Shown: positions 27,297 to 35,965, counted from the stretch's first letter. The stretch: DNA of 64,000 nt from an uncultured Aquimarina sp. (GCF_947496855.1 NZ_CANMED010000004.1:248001-312000); one strand, 5' to 3'. Program-made: numbers and translations. Notes: generated by a model from the letters alone, not told the origin.

Positions 27297-27672
27297 TTTT
27301 AATTACTAGATCAAATTAAAATATCTATTGATCCTAAAGATTGTTAGCTCTTTTTTTCGTCAAAAAGATTATTTCTGGACACATTTAGATGATTTTAAAA
27401 GAAAACACAAAAATCGGGTAAACCAGCATAAACAATGGAGTAAGCAATGTTTTCCAAAATGTTTACCACTTGTTTTCCAAAATGTTTACCAAAATGGAAA
27501 ACATGTTTTCCAGTATCGTATATCGTGGTAAACACCGCAACCTTTTTTATTAAAAACAAAACCCGAAAATACACAAAAGGTCAAAAAAGGGTTATGACCT
27601 TTTTGAACTTTTTAAACTTTTTGACCTAATCAGATCCTAAAAAGATTAATAAAGTCAAAAGGGTCAATAAGT
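27297..27672. other. Repeat-rich noncoding end of the integrative element
   Basis: These 376 bp between the TerB-like gene and the DUF3987 gene hold no credible gene. They contain an iteron-like cluster of direct and inverted repeats (27448-27534) and then a series of GGTCA/TGACC words with AT-rich spacers. The left border of the element must be here or nearby, but I see no copy of the tRNA fragment found at the right end. Confidence 0.55.
27448..27534. repeat. Iteron-like repeat cluster
   Basis: A 21-bp unit containing TGTTTTCCAAAATGTTTACC occurs twice, identical, at 27448-27468 and 27471-27491. It is followed by an 18-bp perfect palindrome (27495-27512, TGGAAAACATGTTTTCCA) and an inverted copy of the second half (GTGGTAAACA, 27525-27534). 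This density is typical of a replication origin or a DNA-processing site bound by an element-encoded protein. It lies directly downstream of the DUF3987 gene. Confidence 0.65.
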
Positions 27673-27696
27673 TCACGTTCCCTTCTTGAACTTATT
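27666..27696. terminator. Hairpin overlapping the end of the DUF3987 gene
   Basis: Arms AATAAGTTCA (27666-27675) and TGAACTTATT (27687-27696) pair exactly around an 11-base loop, over the last codons of the gene. There is no clean T-run on the minus strand, so action as a terminator is only possible. It is part of the wider GGTCA/TGACC repeat zone. Confidence 0.3.
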
Positions 27697-29442
27697 AGTA
27701 AATTGACCATGAGATTTTCTATGAATCCAGCCTTTTTTAATAAATTCATTAGTATATCGTTTCGAGGTAGATTGAGACAATCCATAACGGTTTCCGATAT
27801 GTTGATATTCTTTGGTTGTAAATTCCCTGGGAAGTGCATCTAGAAACAACTCTTTGTCATTTTTACTTTTGGGTAGTGTTAATTTTTTCTTTGGTAAATA
27901 CAAAAACACTTCTTCAGTATGTTCTAATAGCACTTTAATCATACTTAATGCAATTTCAAAATCCCGTTGCTCACATTCTATAATAGGTTCTAACATATCA
28001 TTCTCTAAAGCTCTGATGATCGAAAAAATCATTGAAAGTCGAAAACATATAACTCCCAATCTTAATAAAGAAGCTTCCAGATCATCTTTTTTCAAGAAAA
28101 CAAACTTATCATACTGGGTACTAAAGAAAGCGTGAAACTGTCTTCCTTGTTCTAGACTTAAACGAAACTGAATACCGTTATGATAGGTTACTAATTTTTG
28201 GTAGTAGTTGGTGAATATTGCTCCCAACTGATCATAATAAACATCTAACCCCATTTTATGTGTATTAGCGAAAACATCTCTCCATTTTTTCTGGCGTTCC
28301 ATCTTATAAAACATAAAACGACTGAACAAACCATTTTGTGAATCTGGCATTAGCGATAGCACCTGATCTGGTGTTCCTGTGAGTACTGTAGAAATCTTGG
28401 GTTGAGGGATTTCTACGAGTTCACTATCAGTTCGCCGGTAGTAGCTAATCGCCTCGTGATGAAATGCATTCCTAAATCCATCACTATAATTACCATACTC
28501 AGTCTTAAAAGTTTGGGCTAATGTATCTCCTTCTGTTTCAAAGATCAATCCGGACCCATCATTTTGATCTAGCAGTTCAAAAGTTCCAGTCGCACTGCTG
28601 TTGGCTGGTATGAACAACATTTGTTCTCTTGGCTTTATAGGTTTAGTAAGGCTTTTATCTTTACTCTTTTTACTTAGGTAAGCTGCCAACTCTACTTCAT
28701 ATTGTATTTTACCATTACTGGTTTCTTCTCTCTTTTGTTTATGAATAGGGTATATAATGCGTTTACACAGGTTTACACGCCCTTTCCCCGATGATGGTGG
28801 GGCTGTAATGAATAAATACAAGTTAGGATAAAGGGTTAGATCATCATATAATCCGAAAACATTAGGTAAACATGCACTTAATACCGTTATGGTTCCTAAC
28901 AACAAAATATCACGTTCCCTAGAATTATTAGCTCTTTCAGTCGATTCTTTAAAAAAACTTGGAAGTTCTTCAAAAATAGCATTGGAAAATTCAGGTAACT
29001 CCTTTTTAGGGATTTCAATTTTATTTGTTTCCAGCGCTTCATTAGAGACTTGAGTATTTTTTCGTTCTATAACATATCCTGCTTGTTTGGCATAATGAAA
29101 AAGGGTTGCAATCTTCACTCCGCTTCCTTTTGCATTGGCACAGTGCTGATACTGTTTTTCGCATTCCTGATGTGTATAGTTTGGATAAAATTTACTAATT
29201 CTATGAAAATAGGAAGCTCCGGATTCGCTAAATTCATTTGCCAATGCAAAACCAATTTTCAACCAATCATCATAACTGGATGTTAAATCTGTTCCGGTAG
29301 CTTCTACCCATTGCACCAACTGCTCTACTGCTTCATTAGTATTCGAAATTGGATATAATGATATTATTCCCTTCTCAATGGCTTCGGTTTTTTCTTCTTT
29401 ATCCGAAATCCATTCTTTTACGTTAAATTCTTTCTTTTTCAA
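27673..29442 (-). CDS. DUF3987 protein with primase-C-terminal domain (mobile-element helicase/primase type)
   Basis: This 589-residue protein has an N-terminal PriCT-2-like segment (DDWLKIGFALANEFSESG, residues 58-75). A DUF3987 domain follows, with a P-loop-like TAPPSSGKGR (about 213-222) and downstream ATPase-like strands including LIFETEGDTL. Such proteins are common in Bacteroidota integrative elements, next to VirE_N proteins and a DNA-binding excisionase-like protein, as here. It probably acts in element replication. Its start overlaps the previous gene by 4 bp. Confidence 0.85.
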   Translation of the reverse strand: MKKKEFNVKEWISDKEEKTEAIEKGIISLYPISNTNEAVEQLVQWVEATGTDLTSSYDDWLKIGFALANEFSESGASYFHRISKFYPNYTHQECEKQYQHCANAKGSGVKIATLFHYAKQAGYVIERKNTQVSNEALETNKIEIPKKELPEFSNAIFEELPSFFKESTERANNSRERDILLLGTITVLSACLPNVFGLYDDLTLYPNLYLFITAPPSSGKGRVNLCKRIIYPIHKQKREETSNGKIQYEVELAAYLSKKSKDKSLTKPIKPREQMLFIPANSSATGTFELLDQNDGSGLIFETEGDTLAQTFKTEYGNYSDGFRNAFHHEAISYYRRTDSELVEIPQPKISTVLTGTPDQVLSLMPDSQNGLFSRFMFYKMERQKKWRDVFANTHKMGLDVYYDQLGAIFTNYYQKLVTYHNGIQFRLSLEQGRQFHAFFSTQYDKFVFLKKDDLEASLLRLGVICFRLSMIFSIIRALENDMLEPIIECEQRDFEIALSMIKVLLEHTEEVFLYLPKKKLTLPKSKNDKELFLDALPREFTTKEYQHIGNRYGLSQSTSKRYTNEFIKKGWIHRKSHGQFTNKFKKGT

Positions 29443-30383
29443 TGTATACTATATTTCGGGTTTATATAAGCTTCAGGATCATAAGGCAATAAGCAAGCTC
29501 TGCTTACATCACTTCCACTAGCGTCCATCACAATGTTATACGTTTGTTTCAGGTATTTGGAAACTGCCTGAAAGTATTCGATATGTGTTGCTTTTTCTAA
29601 GGATATTTTAATAATCCATTTTAGTCCTTCTCCTCTGGGAGATGTAAACAATAGTTCCGTTGGGAAATAAGAATCTTCCAGTAATTTGCACCTTATTTCT
29701 TTCAGTCTGTTTATACTATTTATTCCATCTATATCGATGGTGAGTAATTCTGAATGTTTGATAAGTGAAGTATTATTTCGTTTTGTAAACATTCCTGAAA
29801 AGGTGACATAATCAAAATATTTTTTCTTGTATACTGCTTGCTCTTTTTTGCTCGTCAATTTCCTGAGACTATCTGTACGATATTTTCTAACGGTATCCGT
29901 GATCATTTTATACACTTCATATATACCAATGGCTTTAGTTGCATACAGGTTAAAAAGATTTCTTTTGAAGTAACTAAATTTTGGGTTCCATTCTTCGTCA
30001 GATATATCATCTAAAGCCTGATTAATTCTTTCTAATCTCGAATCATAATCTGATATCTTAGATTCTAGTTTTAAATGCAACACATCATTAATATGAAAAA
30101 GCAATTCATCTTCGGTAGCAGTTTTAAAATGTAATTGTGCAAAATCAAAAACATCTCCCTTAAAGCTATCGTCTGTTAGATCCTGGTAAACAGCTTTATC
30201 ATTTACAACACTAATTTTCAAACTACCACGATATTGCGGTAAAAATGGATTGTTTACAGGTTTACACTCTCGGTTGCTAATAGATAACCCTATTGCTTCT
30301 TCAGAGGGATATTGTTTTAGGATATAGCTGTAAATATTTAATCCGTAGTGCGTTTTGGAAAGTATATGCTTCTTTGTAATCAT
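29439..30383 (-). CDS. VirE_N-domain (BT4734/BF3469-like) mobile-element protein
   Basis: This 314-residue protein contains FSGMFTKRNNTSLIKHSELL followed by IDIDGI, the signature of the VirE N-terminal-like family found in Bacteroidota elements and resembling archaeo-eukaryotic primase motifs. The later AVSKYLKQTYNIVMDASGSD and RACLLPYDPEAY segments are also typical. It overlaps the DUF3987 gene downstream and the helix-turn-helix gene upstream by 4 bp each, so all three are translationally coupled. A role with DUF3987 in priming element replication is inferred. Confidence 0.82.
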   Translation of the reverse strand: MITKKHILSKTHYGLNIYSYILKQYPSEEAIGLSISNRECKPVNNPFLPQYRGSLKISVVNDKAVYQDLTDDSFKGDVFDFAQLHFKTATEDELLFHINDVLHLKLESKISDYDSRLERINQALDDISDEEWNPKFSYFKRNLFNLYATKAIGIYEVYKMITDTVRKYRTDSLRKLTSKKEQAVYKKKYFDYVTFSGMFTKRNNTSLIKHSELLTIDIDGINSINRLKEIRCKLLEDSYFPTELLFTSPRGEGLKWIIKISLEKATHIEYFQAVSKYLKQTYNIVMDASGSDVSRACLLPYDPEAYINPKYSIH

Positions 30384-30718
30384 ATCTTTCTCTTTTTACC
30401 GGATAATGCTTCATCTACTTCTTTTTGTATTTCGAATATGGTTTTCTTTCTTCCTCCCCTGATCCAATTCATAAGCTCCTGTTTAGAAAAATACAATCGC
30501 TTATGTTTTTTCATCACAGGAATTTGTTTGTGTTGCACGTACCCATAGATAGTGGGTACGGATAATTCCAGAAATTCAGCCGCTTCCTTTACAGTAAAAA
30601 GTTTGTCTTTTTCAGGTTCTTCATCTTTGCTTTGTAATAAGATTCTTTTGATCTCACTTACTTCATTGCTAAGTTTTGCAACGGCTTTTGGTAGTTTGTC
30701 AAATGATAATTCTTCCAT
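30380..30718 (-). CDS. AlpA/MerR-type helix-turn-helix protein of the element
   Basis: This 112-residue protein has a short N-terminal helix and then KEAAEFLELSVPTIYGYVQH with YFSKQELMNWIRGG, the standard excisionase-like HTH_17 domain at about residues 44-95. In Bacteroidota elements such proteins control excision or transcription. It lies directly upstream of the VirE_N gene, overlapping by 4 bp, and is probably the first gene of a three-gene operon. Confidence 0.85.
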   Translation of the reverse strand: MEELSFDKLPKAVAKLSNEVSEIKRILLQSKDEEPEKDKLFTVKEAAEFLELSVPTIYGYVQHKQIPVMKKHKRLYFSKQELMNWIRGGRKKTIFEIQKEVDEALSGKKRKI

Positions 30719-30824
30719 AACGGTATATTTTAATTATTATACCGCAATGTTAGGTGCTTGCTTTGTAGGTATACAATGGGGGAAATCCAAACCCCACTAA
30801 AACCCACCTGTTTTTAAGTGATTT

Positions 30825-31700
30825 TTAACTATTTATATTTGTAGAAAAATCGTTAGAGATATCCACAATTGGATTTTTACACTTTTGATGATCCGTAGAA
30901 ATGATTTTATTGAGATATTTTGGGGTGAAACCTTTAACCTTTCCCCGTTCGGAATATTGAAAATTAATAGCAATCCATCTTTCCAATTGCATTTTATTGC
31001 AATTAAACACAAGCTTGTTCTCATATAATTGCCAGAATAGATCTGCCAGTTTATTTCCTTCAGAAAGAAAAAATAGTTTCCTCGGAACCTGAACTGCTGT
31101 TTCGAATAGGCTTTCCAAATAGTAAAAATCCTGTTCTGAAAAATAAGGCTTCAGGAGATTACATAATGAAAATATGGAAGAACTTTCAAAAATAGGTAGT
31201 CCCTGTTCCCTTGGTTTGGAAAACGATCCTAATCCATGATCTTCGTAAAGACTTACTAAATTTTCGTTAGGTTGAACAACTATTGGTTCTTCTTTTTCAA
31301 GTTGTTCTAACGCTATTATATCTAGAATATCTCCTGTAAATTGTTGTAGTTCTTTTTCTAAAAAATCTTTTAAAAAAATGTGTGTAGCATATACATAAAC
31401 AACTTCTTGATCTACATCGATGGATTGTAAAACCTTAGATCGATAATAGTTTGCTTTGATCCGTAAATATTCGATTTCTCTTATATAGTTCGAATCTATC
31501 TGTTCAGCATAGATATCTATTACGCCTTCCTCCAATAATCGATTCGCTCTATCTTCTACATCAGTAATCTTTTTGATTTCCCCTTTTAGAATTTGATTCC
31601 GTAGCGGTGATTGTAACTTTTGCTCAATATTTTTTTCTTCTTTCAGGGTTTGTAAAACCGAAGAAGCTAGTTTTTCTAGAGTAGTAATAGTTTCTGACAT
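30825..31700 (-). CDS. Unknown protein encoded beside the integrase
   Basis: This 291-residue cytoplasmic protein is charged and has no membrane segment or motif that I recognise. Its last third (RKLFFLSEGNKLADLFWQLY, then ERGKVKGFTPKYLNKII) resembles C-terminal segments of hypothetical proteins found next to integrases in flavobacterial elements, as far as I recall. It starts 4 bp after the integrase stop, so it is probably co-transcribed and may modulate integration. Confidence 0.6.
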   Translation of the reverse strand: MSETITTLEKLASSVLQTLKEEKNIEQKLQSPLRNQILKGEIKKITDVEDRANRLLEEGVIDIYAEQIDSNYIREIEYLRIKANYYRSKVLQSIDVDQEVVYVYATHIFLKDFLEKELQQFTGDILDIIALEQLEKEEPIVVQPNENLVSLYEDHGLGSFSKPREQGLPIFESSSIFSLCNLLKPYFSEQDFYYLESLFETAVQVPRKLFFLSEGNKLADLFWQLYENKLVFNCNKMQLERWIAINFQYSERGKVKGFTPKYLNKIISTDHQKCKNPIVDISNDFSTNINS

Positions 31701-31704
31701 AATC

Positions 31705-32943
31705 TTAAAAGTCCATTAGATTTTGAGCAAACTCTTTTTTAGTTTCATCTTCGAATCCTGCGAAATATCCTTTGGTTACATCTAAACCACTATGGTTTAA
31801 AGCTTCGCTAATAAACTCCATACTTGCGCCTTTTCTTATGGCATTAGTCGCAAAGCTATGACGAGCCCAATAAAAAGAAATATCTTCAGGCAGCTTATTT
31901 TTCTTAGCTATTTTCTTAATGTGTTGATTGATAAAGCGATTGAAGTTTTTTATGTGCTTTGTTACATCAACTGCGGACATACCTTCTTCTAGTATCGGGA
32001 ATACATAACCTGACTTAGATTTATTCCCATATTTTTTAATAATACTCTTCGAAAAATCATTTAAATAAATATTGATTTTTGTCTTTCTTTTCGATTTTTG
32101 AAAAGTTTTGGCTCTGTAATAATGAAAGGAATTACCATCAAAGTCGGAATATTTTAATAATGCAATGTCCTTCATGTTCATTCCATTACATGCAAAGCTA
32201 AAAAACCAGAAATCTTTTGCCTTTTTCTGTTCTGGAGTTTTAGGTTTAGCCTTAAAAAAAGTTGATAACTGTTGTTGATTCAGCGCTTTTTTCACTTTTC
32301 CACTTTCAGAAATCTGAAACTTCTTTTGTCCGAATGGATATATATCCCGATTAATATCACCGTCATCAATAGCGTGATTAAAAACTACTCTCAAATTCCG
32401 CAAATATATCGCTATCGTAGTTACGCTTTTGCCTTTATCTAACATATATTCTTCATAATCTTCTAACCAACGAGGAGTTATCATCGAAAAAGGAAACCTA
32501 TCCCCTACTGAACCATCTGTAATCAGAAGAAAATCTTTTAACGACTTTAAGGTATACTTATAGCCATCTGCTGTATTTACTTTCTTCCTTCTAATATTAC
32601 GTTTTATTTCTTTATCAAAATGATAGAAAACATTATTTCCATCAGTTGATTTTCTGAACATCTTTCTTTCAAAATCTTCAAAATTGAAAAAACTAATTTT
32701 TCTGGATTCATCATTCGCTCTATTTTCAATAGCCCGAAGTTCTATTCGTGTATCTTCATTCTTGCCTCTAACCTTTGTATTACTTTCCCATATTTTTTTA
32801 AAATCTTTATCCGAAAGATCAATATTTAATGGATATAATTTTACTTTTTTTAAGTTCGTAGCATATACTCGAAGTTTGACTGGGCATAATCCGTTCTTTT
32901 TAGGTCTTCTAGTGTCATGAAAAATTGAAATACTATAACTCAT
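31705..32943 (-). CDS. Tyrosine recombinase (integrase)
   Basis: This 412-residue protein has an arm-binding N-terminus (PKKNGLCPVKLRVYATN), a SAM-like core-binding domain at about 110-210 and a catalytic domain from 220. Seen are Arg361 (YWARHSFATNAI), His384 (ALNHSGLDVTKGYF) and nucleophile Tyr393. The usual first catalytic arginine is replaced in FACNGMNMKDIALL (250-263), and the His of box II by Tyr358, as in other Bacteroidota integrases of this type. It lies 167 bp from a tRNA fragment, the presumed attachment site. Confidence 0.92.
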   Translation of the reverse strand: MSYSISIFHDTRRPKKNGLCPVKLRVYATNLKKVKLYPLNIDLSDKDFKKIWESNTKVRGKNEDTRIELRAIENRANDESRKISFFNFEDFERKMFRKSTDGNNVFYHFDKEIKRNIRRKKVNTADGYKYTLKSLKDFLLITDGSVGDRFPFSMITPRWLEDYEEYMLDKGKSVTTIAIYLRNLRVVFNHAIDDGDINRDIYPFGQKKFQISESGKVKKALNQQQLSTFFKAKPKTPEQKKAKDFWFFSFACNGMNMKDIALLKYSDFDGNSFHYYRAKTFQKSKRKTKINIYLNDFSKSIIKKYGNKSKSGYVFPILEEGMSAVDVTKHIKNFNRFINQHIKKIAKKNKLPEDISFYWARHSFATNAIRKGASMEFISEALNHSGLDVTKGYFAGFEDETKKEFAQNLMDF

Positions 32944-33109
32944 AGTGATTTACCTTTGTGCAAACATAATTAATTTGCACAAAATTTGCACACAAAACCA
33001 CTAATTAAAGACATAAGACCTATAAACAAACAGTAATCAAAATATCTTAAAATACTGATTGTCAAATATTTTACAAATAAACACATAACAACTCACACTA
33101 TGAACTTAT

Positions 33110-33154
33110 GATTACGGCTCAAGAGGTTGCAAGTTTGAATCTTGCCGAGGTCAC
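33110..33154 (+). pseudogene. tRNA 3'-end fragment, presumed attachment site
   Basis: From GATTACGGCTC onward the sequence reads like the anticodon stem, variable loop, T arm and acceptor 3' strand of a tRNA. The T stem GCAAG/CTTGC pairs exactly around the loop TTTGAAT, where position 56 is T instead of the usual C. The following CGAGGTC would be the acceptor strand. No D arm or matching 5' acceptor strand GACCTCG is found upstream, so the tRNA is truncated. The anticodon loop suggests Arg(ACG), tentatively. Such fragments mark the junction left by integration into a tRNA gene. Confidence 0.6.
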
Positions 33155-33163
33155 TTTAAAGCT

Positions 33164-33200
33164 AAAGAGTTACAGTTATTTATTTCTGTAACTCTTTTTT
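33164..33200 (+). terminator. Rho-independent terminator after the tRNA fragment
   Basis: A 12-bp perfect stem (AAAGAGTTACAG with CTGTAACTCTTT) around a 10-base loop is followed by a T-run. It is probably the original terminator of the tRNA gene that was the target of integration. The hairpin would also stop transcription leaving the element. Confidence 0.75.
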
Positions 33201-33478
33201 ATTTATACAAAATTATAGTTTTGTATAAAATGTAAAAATCACTAAATTAACTGAGTGATTCTAATCTTCTATACATAGCCTCAATAACTAAGACCTCTTT
33301 CTTAATTATCCATTATAAATAAGGATAACGTTTGAGGCAAAATATGTATGAAATGAGTCAATAGACTCTACAGCTTTTCTTTACCTTTAATATAACCCAA
33401 AGTTTATCAATATTATTTATTAAAAAGATTCTTAAACTCTATCGAATCAAGAAAATACAAATTTTAGAAAAGAAAACT

Positions 33479-33598
33479 ATGAAAAATAAAAACTCAATAC
33501 AAAGACCAGGATTACTCCGAAAAAAATTTGGTAGTAAAGCATTTCTTAGAGAAATACGAAAACGTATTAAAAATAATAATACTAAACCTAAGAAATAG
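33479..33598 (+). CDS. Possible small basic protein
   Basis: An ATG at 33479 opens 39 codons encoding a very basic peptide (starts MKNKNSIQRPGLLRKKFGSK, ends NNTKPKK). The upstream AGAAAAGAAAACT is A-rich, as is common before flavobacterial genes. No family is recognised and no neighbour is linked. Composition could also arise by chance in AT-rich DNA, so this is weakly supported. Confidence 0.3.
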   Translation: MKNKNSIQRPGLLRKKFGSKAFLREIRKRIKNNNTKPKK

Positions 33599-33997
33599 GC
33601 CATAATTTAATATTGAGCAAATACACAAGACCTTATCTATGATAATAAAACTTATTTCTGATTTGAGCTAATCAAACTTTCATTATGGCACCTTTTACTG
33701 AGATAGCTGATGTACCTTTATTTTTAGAAAAGAGATTAAGAAACAAAAGAGATACAAAGGTTAAGTAGTTTTATTTTACTGTATATTTTAAAATAATTTC
33801 GTTTATAAGTTATCCACACATGTACACCCAATCACATAATTTTATAGAATATTGGATATATCCCAATGAAGAAAGTTATGATTGATTAAACATTCAAAAT
33901 AAAGAACTTAGTCGGTTTAAAATATTTTCACCTCTTTCATTTTAATTCAAAATGAAGCTAAGAACAATCATCTAGCTGATCTAAGACAAAAAACAAT
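33599..33997. other. Intergenic region upstream of the FNT-family transporter
   Basis: No convincing gene is present. A 27-codon frame (33685-33768) is too short to support. A single consensus DnaA-box word TTATCCACA occurs at 33810-33818 without further boxes. The promoter for the transporter gene should be near the right end. Confidence 0.4.
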
Positions 33998-34837
33998 ATG
34001 AAACAAGAAAATCAAGAATTGGTAGTGGAAGAAGAGCAAAGAGACGAAGTGTTGGAAAATTCACCAATGTCACATTCTGAAATCTTGAGAGAACAAGTAT
34101 CAGAGGCCTTGGTTATATATGACAAAACAAATTCTAGTATTCTGTTGAGTTCGTTCTCCGCAGGCTTAGAAATTGGATTTAGTTTTTTGCTAATCTGTGT
34201 AATGACTGCTTTTTTTATTGATGAAACAAATAGTGCTGTAGTGTGGAAAATAAATGCACTAGTTTATCCTGTTGGATTTATTCTTGTTGTTTTAGGTAAA
34301 TCTATGTTATTTACAGAACAAACATCACTACTTACACTACCCGTACTAAACAAAAAATCAAAAGTAATAGATCTTTTTAGGTTGTGGGGTTTAGTACTTA
34401 CTGGTAATATTTTTGGAGGGATGTTAATAAGCCTAGTCGCCATATGGATTGGTCCTAAATTAGGGATTTTTGATATAAAAATTGTTGAAAAAGTTGCAGA
34501 ACACGTACTTCATAATGACCTATCTGTCATATTCGTAAGCGCGATATTAGCAGGCTGGTTAATGGGGTTATTATCATGGTTACTTACATCTTCGGACAGT
34601 ACGATTAGTAGAATTTTGGTTATTTATATCATTACTGCAGTAATTGGCGCTATGGGCTTGCATCATAGTATTGTAGGGAATATTGAGGTTTTCTCAGGAT
34701 TAATCGTATCAAACAGAATCACAATAATAGACTATCTTTCCTTTCAGGGAATCGCGATTGTCGGAAATGCTATAGGTGGAGTTGTATTTGTAGCTTTATT
34801 AAAATACAAAGCTTTTGCTTATAACGGTAATAATTAA
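33998..34837 (+). CDS. Formate/nitrite transporter (FNT) family protein
   Basis: This 279-residue inner-membrane protein has about six hydrophobic segments after a charged 60-residue N-terminal extension. SSFSAGLEIGFSFLLICVM, GKSMLFTEQTSLLTLPVL and GNIFGGMLISLVA mark the FNT family, in the YfdC-like branch. FNT proteins move formate, nitrite or hydrosulfide. With a nitrate reductase in the same window nitrite is tempting, but the genes are 22 kb apart and the stress-protein neighbours suggest a different setting. It is followed by hpf and a DJ-1-like gene on the same strand. Confidence 0.85.
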   Translation: MKQENQELVVEEEQRDEVLENSPMSHSEILREQVSEALVIYDKTNSSILLSSFSAGLEIGFSFLLICVMTAFFIDETNSAVVWKINALVYPVGFILVVLGKSMLFTEQTSLLTLPVLNKKSKVIDLFRLWGLVLTGNIFGGMLISLVAIWIGPKLGIFDIKIVEKVAEHVLHNDLSVIFVSAILAGWLMGLLSWLLTSSDSTISRILVIYIITAVIGAMGLHHSIVGNIEVFSGLIVSNRITIIDYLSFQGIAIVGNAIGGVVFVALLKYKAFAYNGNN

Positions 34838-34859
34838 TAAATACAAAAATTAAAAATAA

Positions 34860-35159
34860 ATGAAAACAGTTTTTGAATACACTAATGTAAGTGCGAGTGA
34901 TAGATTAGAATCATTTGTAGAAGAAAAATTAGGTAATTTATCAAAAAAATATCCTTTTGTAATTCGTGGAGACATATTCTTTAAAAAAGAGAGTAGAGAC
35001 GACAATACTGGACATATCTGTGGTATTCGCTTAAGTGCTCCTGGTCCAAGATTATATGCTTCATCTGATAAATTAAGTTTTGAGGAAGCAATTACCGAAA
35101 CTATTCGAGATCTCAGCGATCAACTAGAAAAAAGAAAAGGTAAAATGAAAACTTATTAA
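34860..35159 (+). CDS. hpf: Ribosome hibernation-promoting factor, short form
   Basis: This 99-residue protein has the single-domain HPF/RaiA fold: KTVFEYTNVSASDRLESFVEEKLGNL at the N-terminus, a central strand VIRGDIFFKKES, and the helix FEEAITETIRDLSDQLEKRKGK. It would bind the 30S subunit and silence ribosomes in stationary phase or stress. It lies 22 bp after the transporter and 16 bp before the DJ-1-like gene, probably in one operon. Confidence 0.85.
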   Translation: MKTVFEYTNVSASDRLESFVEEKLGNLSKKYPFVIRGDIFFKKESRDDNTGHICGIRLSAPGPRLYASSDKLSFEEAITETIRDLSDQLEKRKGKMKTY

Positions 35160-35175
35160 ATTAAAAACAACAAAG

Positions 35176-35856
35176 ATGAAATTTTTATTCGTATTAACAT
35201 CACACGACAAACTGGGAGATACAGGAGAAAAAACAGGATTTTGGATTGAAGAATTTGCTGCCCCTTATTATTATCTTGCAGACAAAGGTGCAGAAATCAT
35301 ATTAGCATCTCCAAAAGGTGGCCAACCTCCTATTGACCCTAGTAGTGACAAACCAGAAAATCAAACGGAGGCTACTAAACGCTTCCATGATGATAAAAAA
35401 CTGCAAGAAAAGTTGAGTAAGACACTACAACTCTCTAAAATAAATGAAGAAGACTATGATGCTATTTTTTACCCAGGCGGTCATGGTCCTTTATGGGATC
35501 TGGCTAATGACAAAGATTCTATCAAATTATTGCAATCATTCTACGAAAGTAATAAACCTACAGGCTTAGTATGTCACGCACCTGCAGCCCTAAAAAACGT
35601 AAAAACTAGTAACGGCGAATTTCTTGTAAAAGGAAAAAGTGTAACCGGATTTACTAATAGCGAGGAAGCTGCGGTACAATTAACTGATGTTGTTCCGTTT
35701 TTAGTAGAGGATATGTTAAAGGATAATGGAGGGAAATATAGTAAAGCCGATGATTGGCAATCCTATTCTGTACAAGATGGAAATTTAATTACTGGACAAA
35801 ACCCAGCATCTTCTGAAGAAGTAGCTGAAAAATTATTTAATATGTTGAAGAATTAA
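35176..35856 (+). CDS. DJ-1/PfpI-superfamily protein, Hsp31-like
   Basis: This 226-residue protein has the type 1 glutamine amidotransferase-like fold with nucleophile Cys133 in LVCHAPAAL, the partner acidic residue near Glu26 (GFWIEEFAAPYY) and the FYPGGHGPLWDL segment. Class Hsp31/GATase1 members act as glyoxalase III or chaperones, commonly in stress. It is third in the run after the transporter and hpf, and a strong terminator follows it. Confidence 0.88.
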   Translation: MKFLFVLTSHDKLGDTGEKTGFWIEEFAAPYYYLADKGAEIILASPKGGQPPIDPSSDKPENQTEATKRFHDDKKLQEKLSKTLQLSKINEEDYDAIFYPGGHGPLWDLANDKDSIKLLQSFYESNKPTGLVCHAPAALKNVKTSNGEFLVKGKSVTGFTNSEEAAVQLTDVVPFLVEDMLKDNGGKYSKADDWQSYSVQDGNLITGQNPASSEEVAEKLFNMLKN

Positions 35857-35883
35857 TTCTTTGACAACAAAGTATATCTTACA

Positions 35884-35917
35884 AAAAAATGCAGGAGTTT
35901 TAAATCCTGCATTTTTT
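35884..35917 (+). terminator. Rho-independent terminator
   Basis: AAAAAATGCAGGA and TCCTGCATTTTTT form a 13-bp perfect stem around an 8-base loop, 28 bp after the DJ-1-like stop codon. Its A- and T-runs on both sides allow action in both directions, but only the plus-strand unit ends here. Confidence 0.85.
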
Positions 35918-35965
35918 ATGAGATTTTAATTAAGTATAATAGATCATTCAATATCTTAGTACACT

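Larger units (their letters stand above)
32944..33478. other. Right border of the element: tRNA fragment and hairpins
   Basis: The 535 bp hold no credible gene. They carry a 45-bp tRNA 3' fragment (33110-33154), a strong terminator hairpin (33164-33200), and an 11-bp perfect inverted repeat of TTTATACAAAA (33202-33229). Confidence 0.55.

Noticed and set aside
27448..27534. The repeat cluster as a CRISPR array
   Set aside because: The direct repeats are adjacent with only 2 bp between them, so there are no spacers, and no cas gene is present.
27328..27629. Two overlapping plus-strand frames across the iteron-like region
   Set aside because: Their translations simply follow the DNA repeats and have no protein features. 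The repeats explain the open frames.
33685..33768. A 27-codon frame encoding a basic peptide upstream of the FNT transporter
   Set aside because: It is too short to separate from chance in AT-rich DNA and has no recognisable product.
33810..33818. Consensus DnaA-box word TTATCCACA, considered as part of a replication origin
   Set aside because: Only one box is present, with no cluster, no dnaA or dnaN gene and no AT-rich unwinding pattern nearby. A single copy is expected by chance in this much sequence.
33998..34837. The FNT transporter as the nitrite exporter of the nap system
   Set aside because: It is 22 kb away, on the other side of a mobile element, and groups with stress genes. The link may exist but the sequence does not show it.
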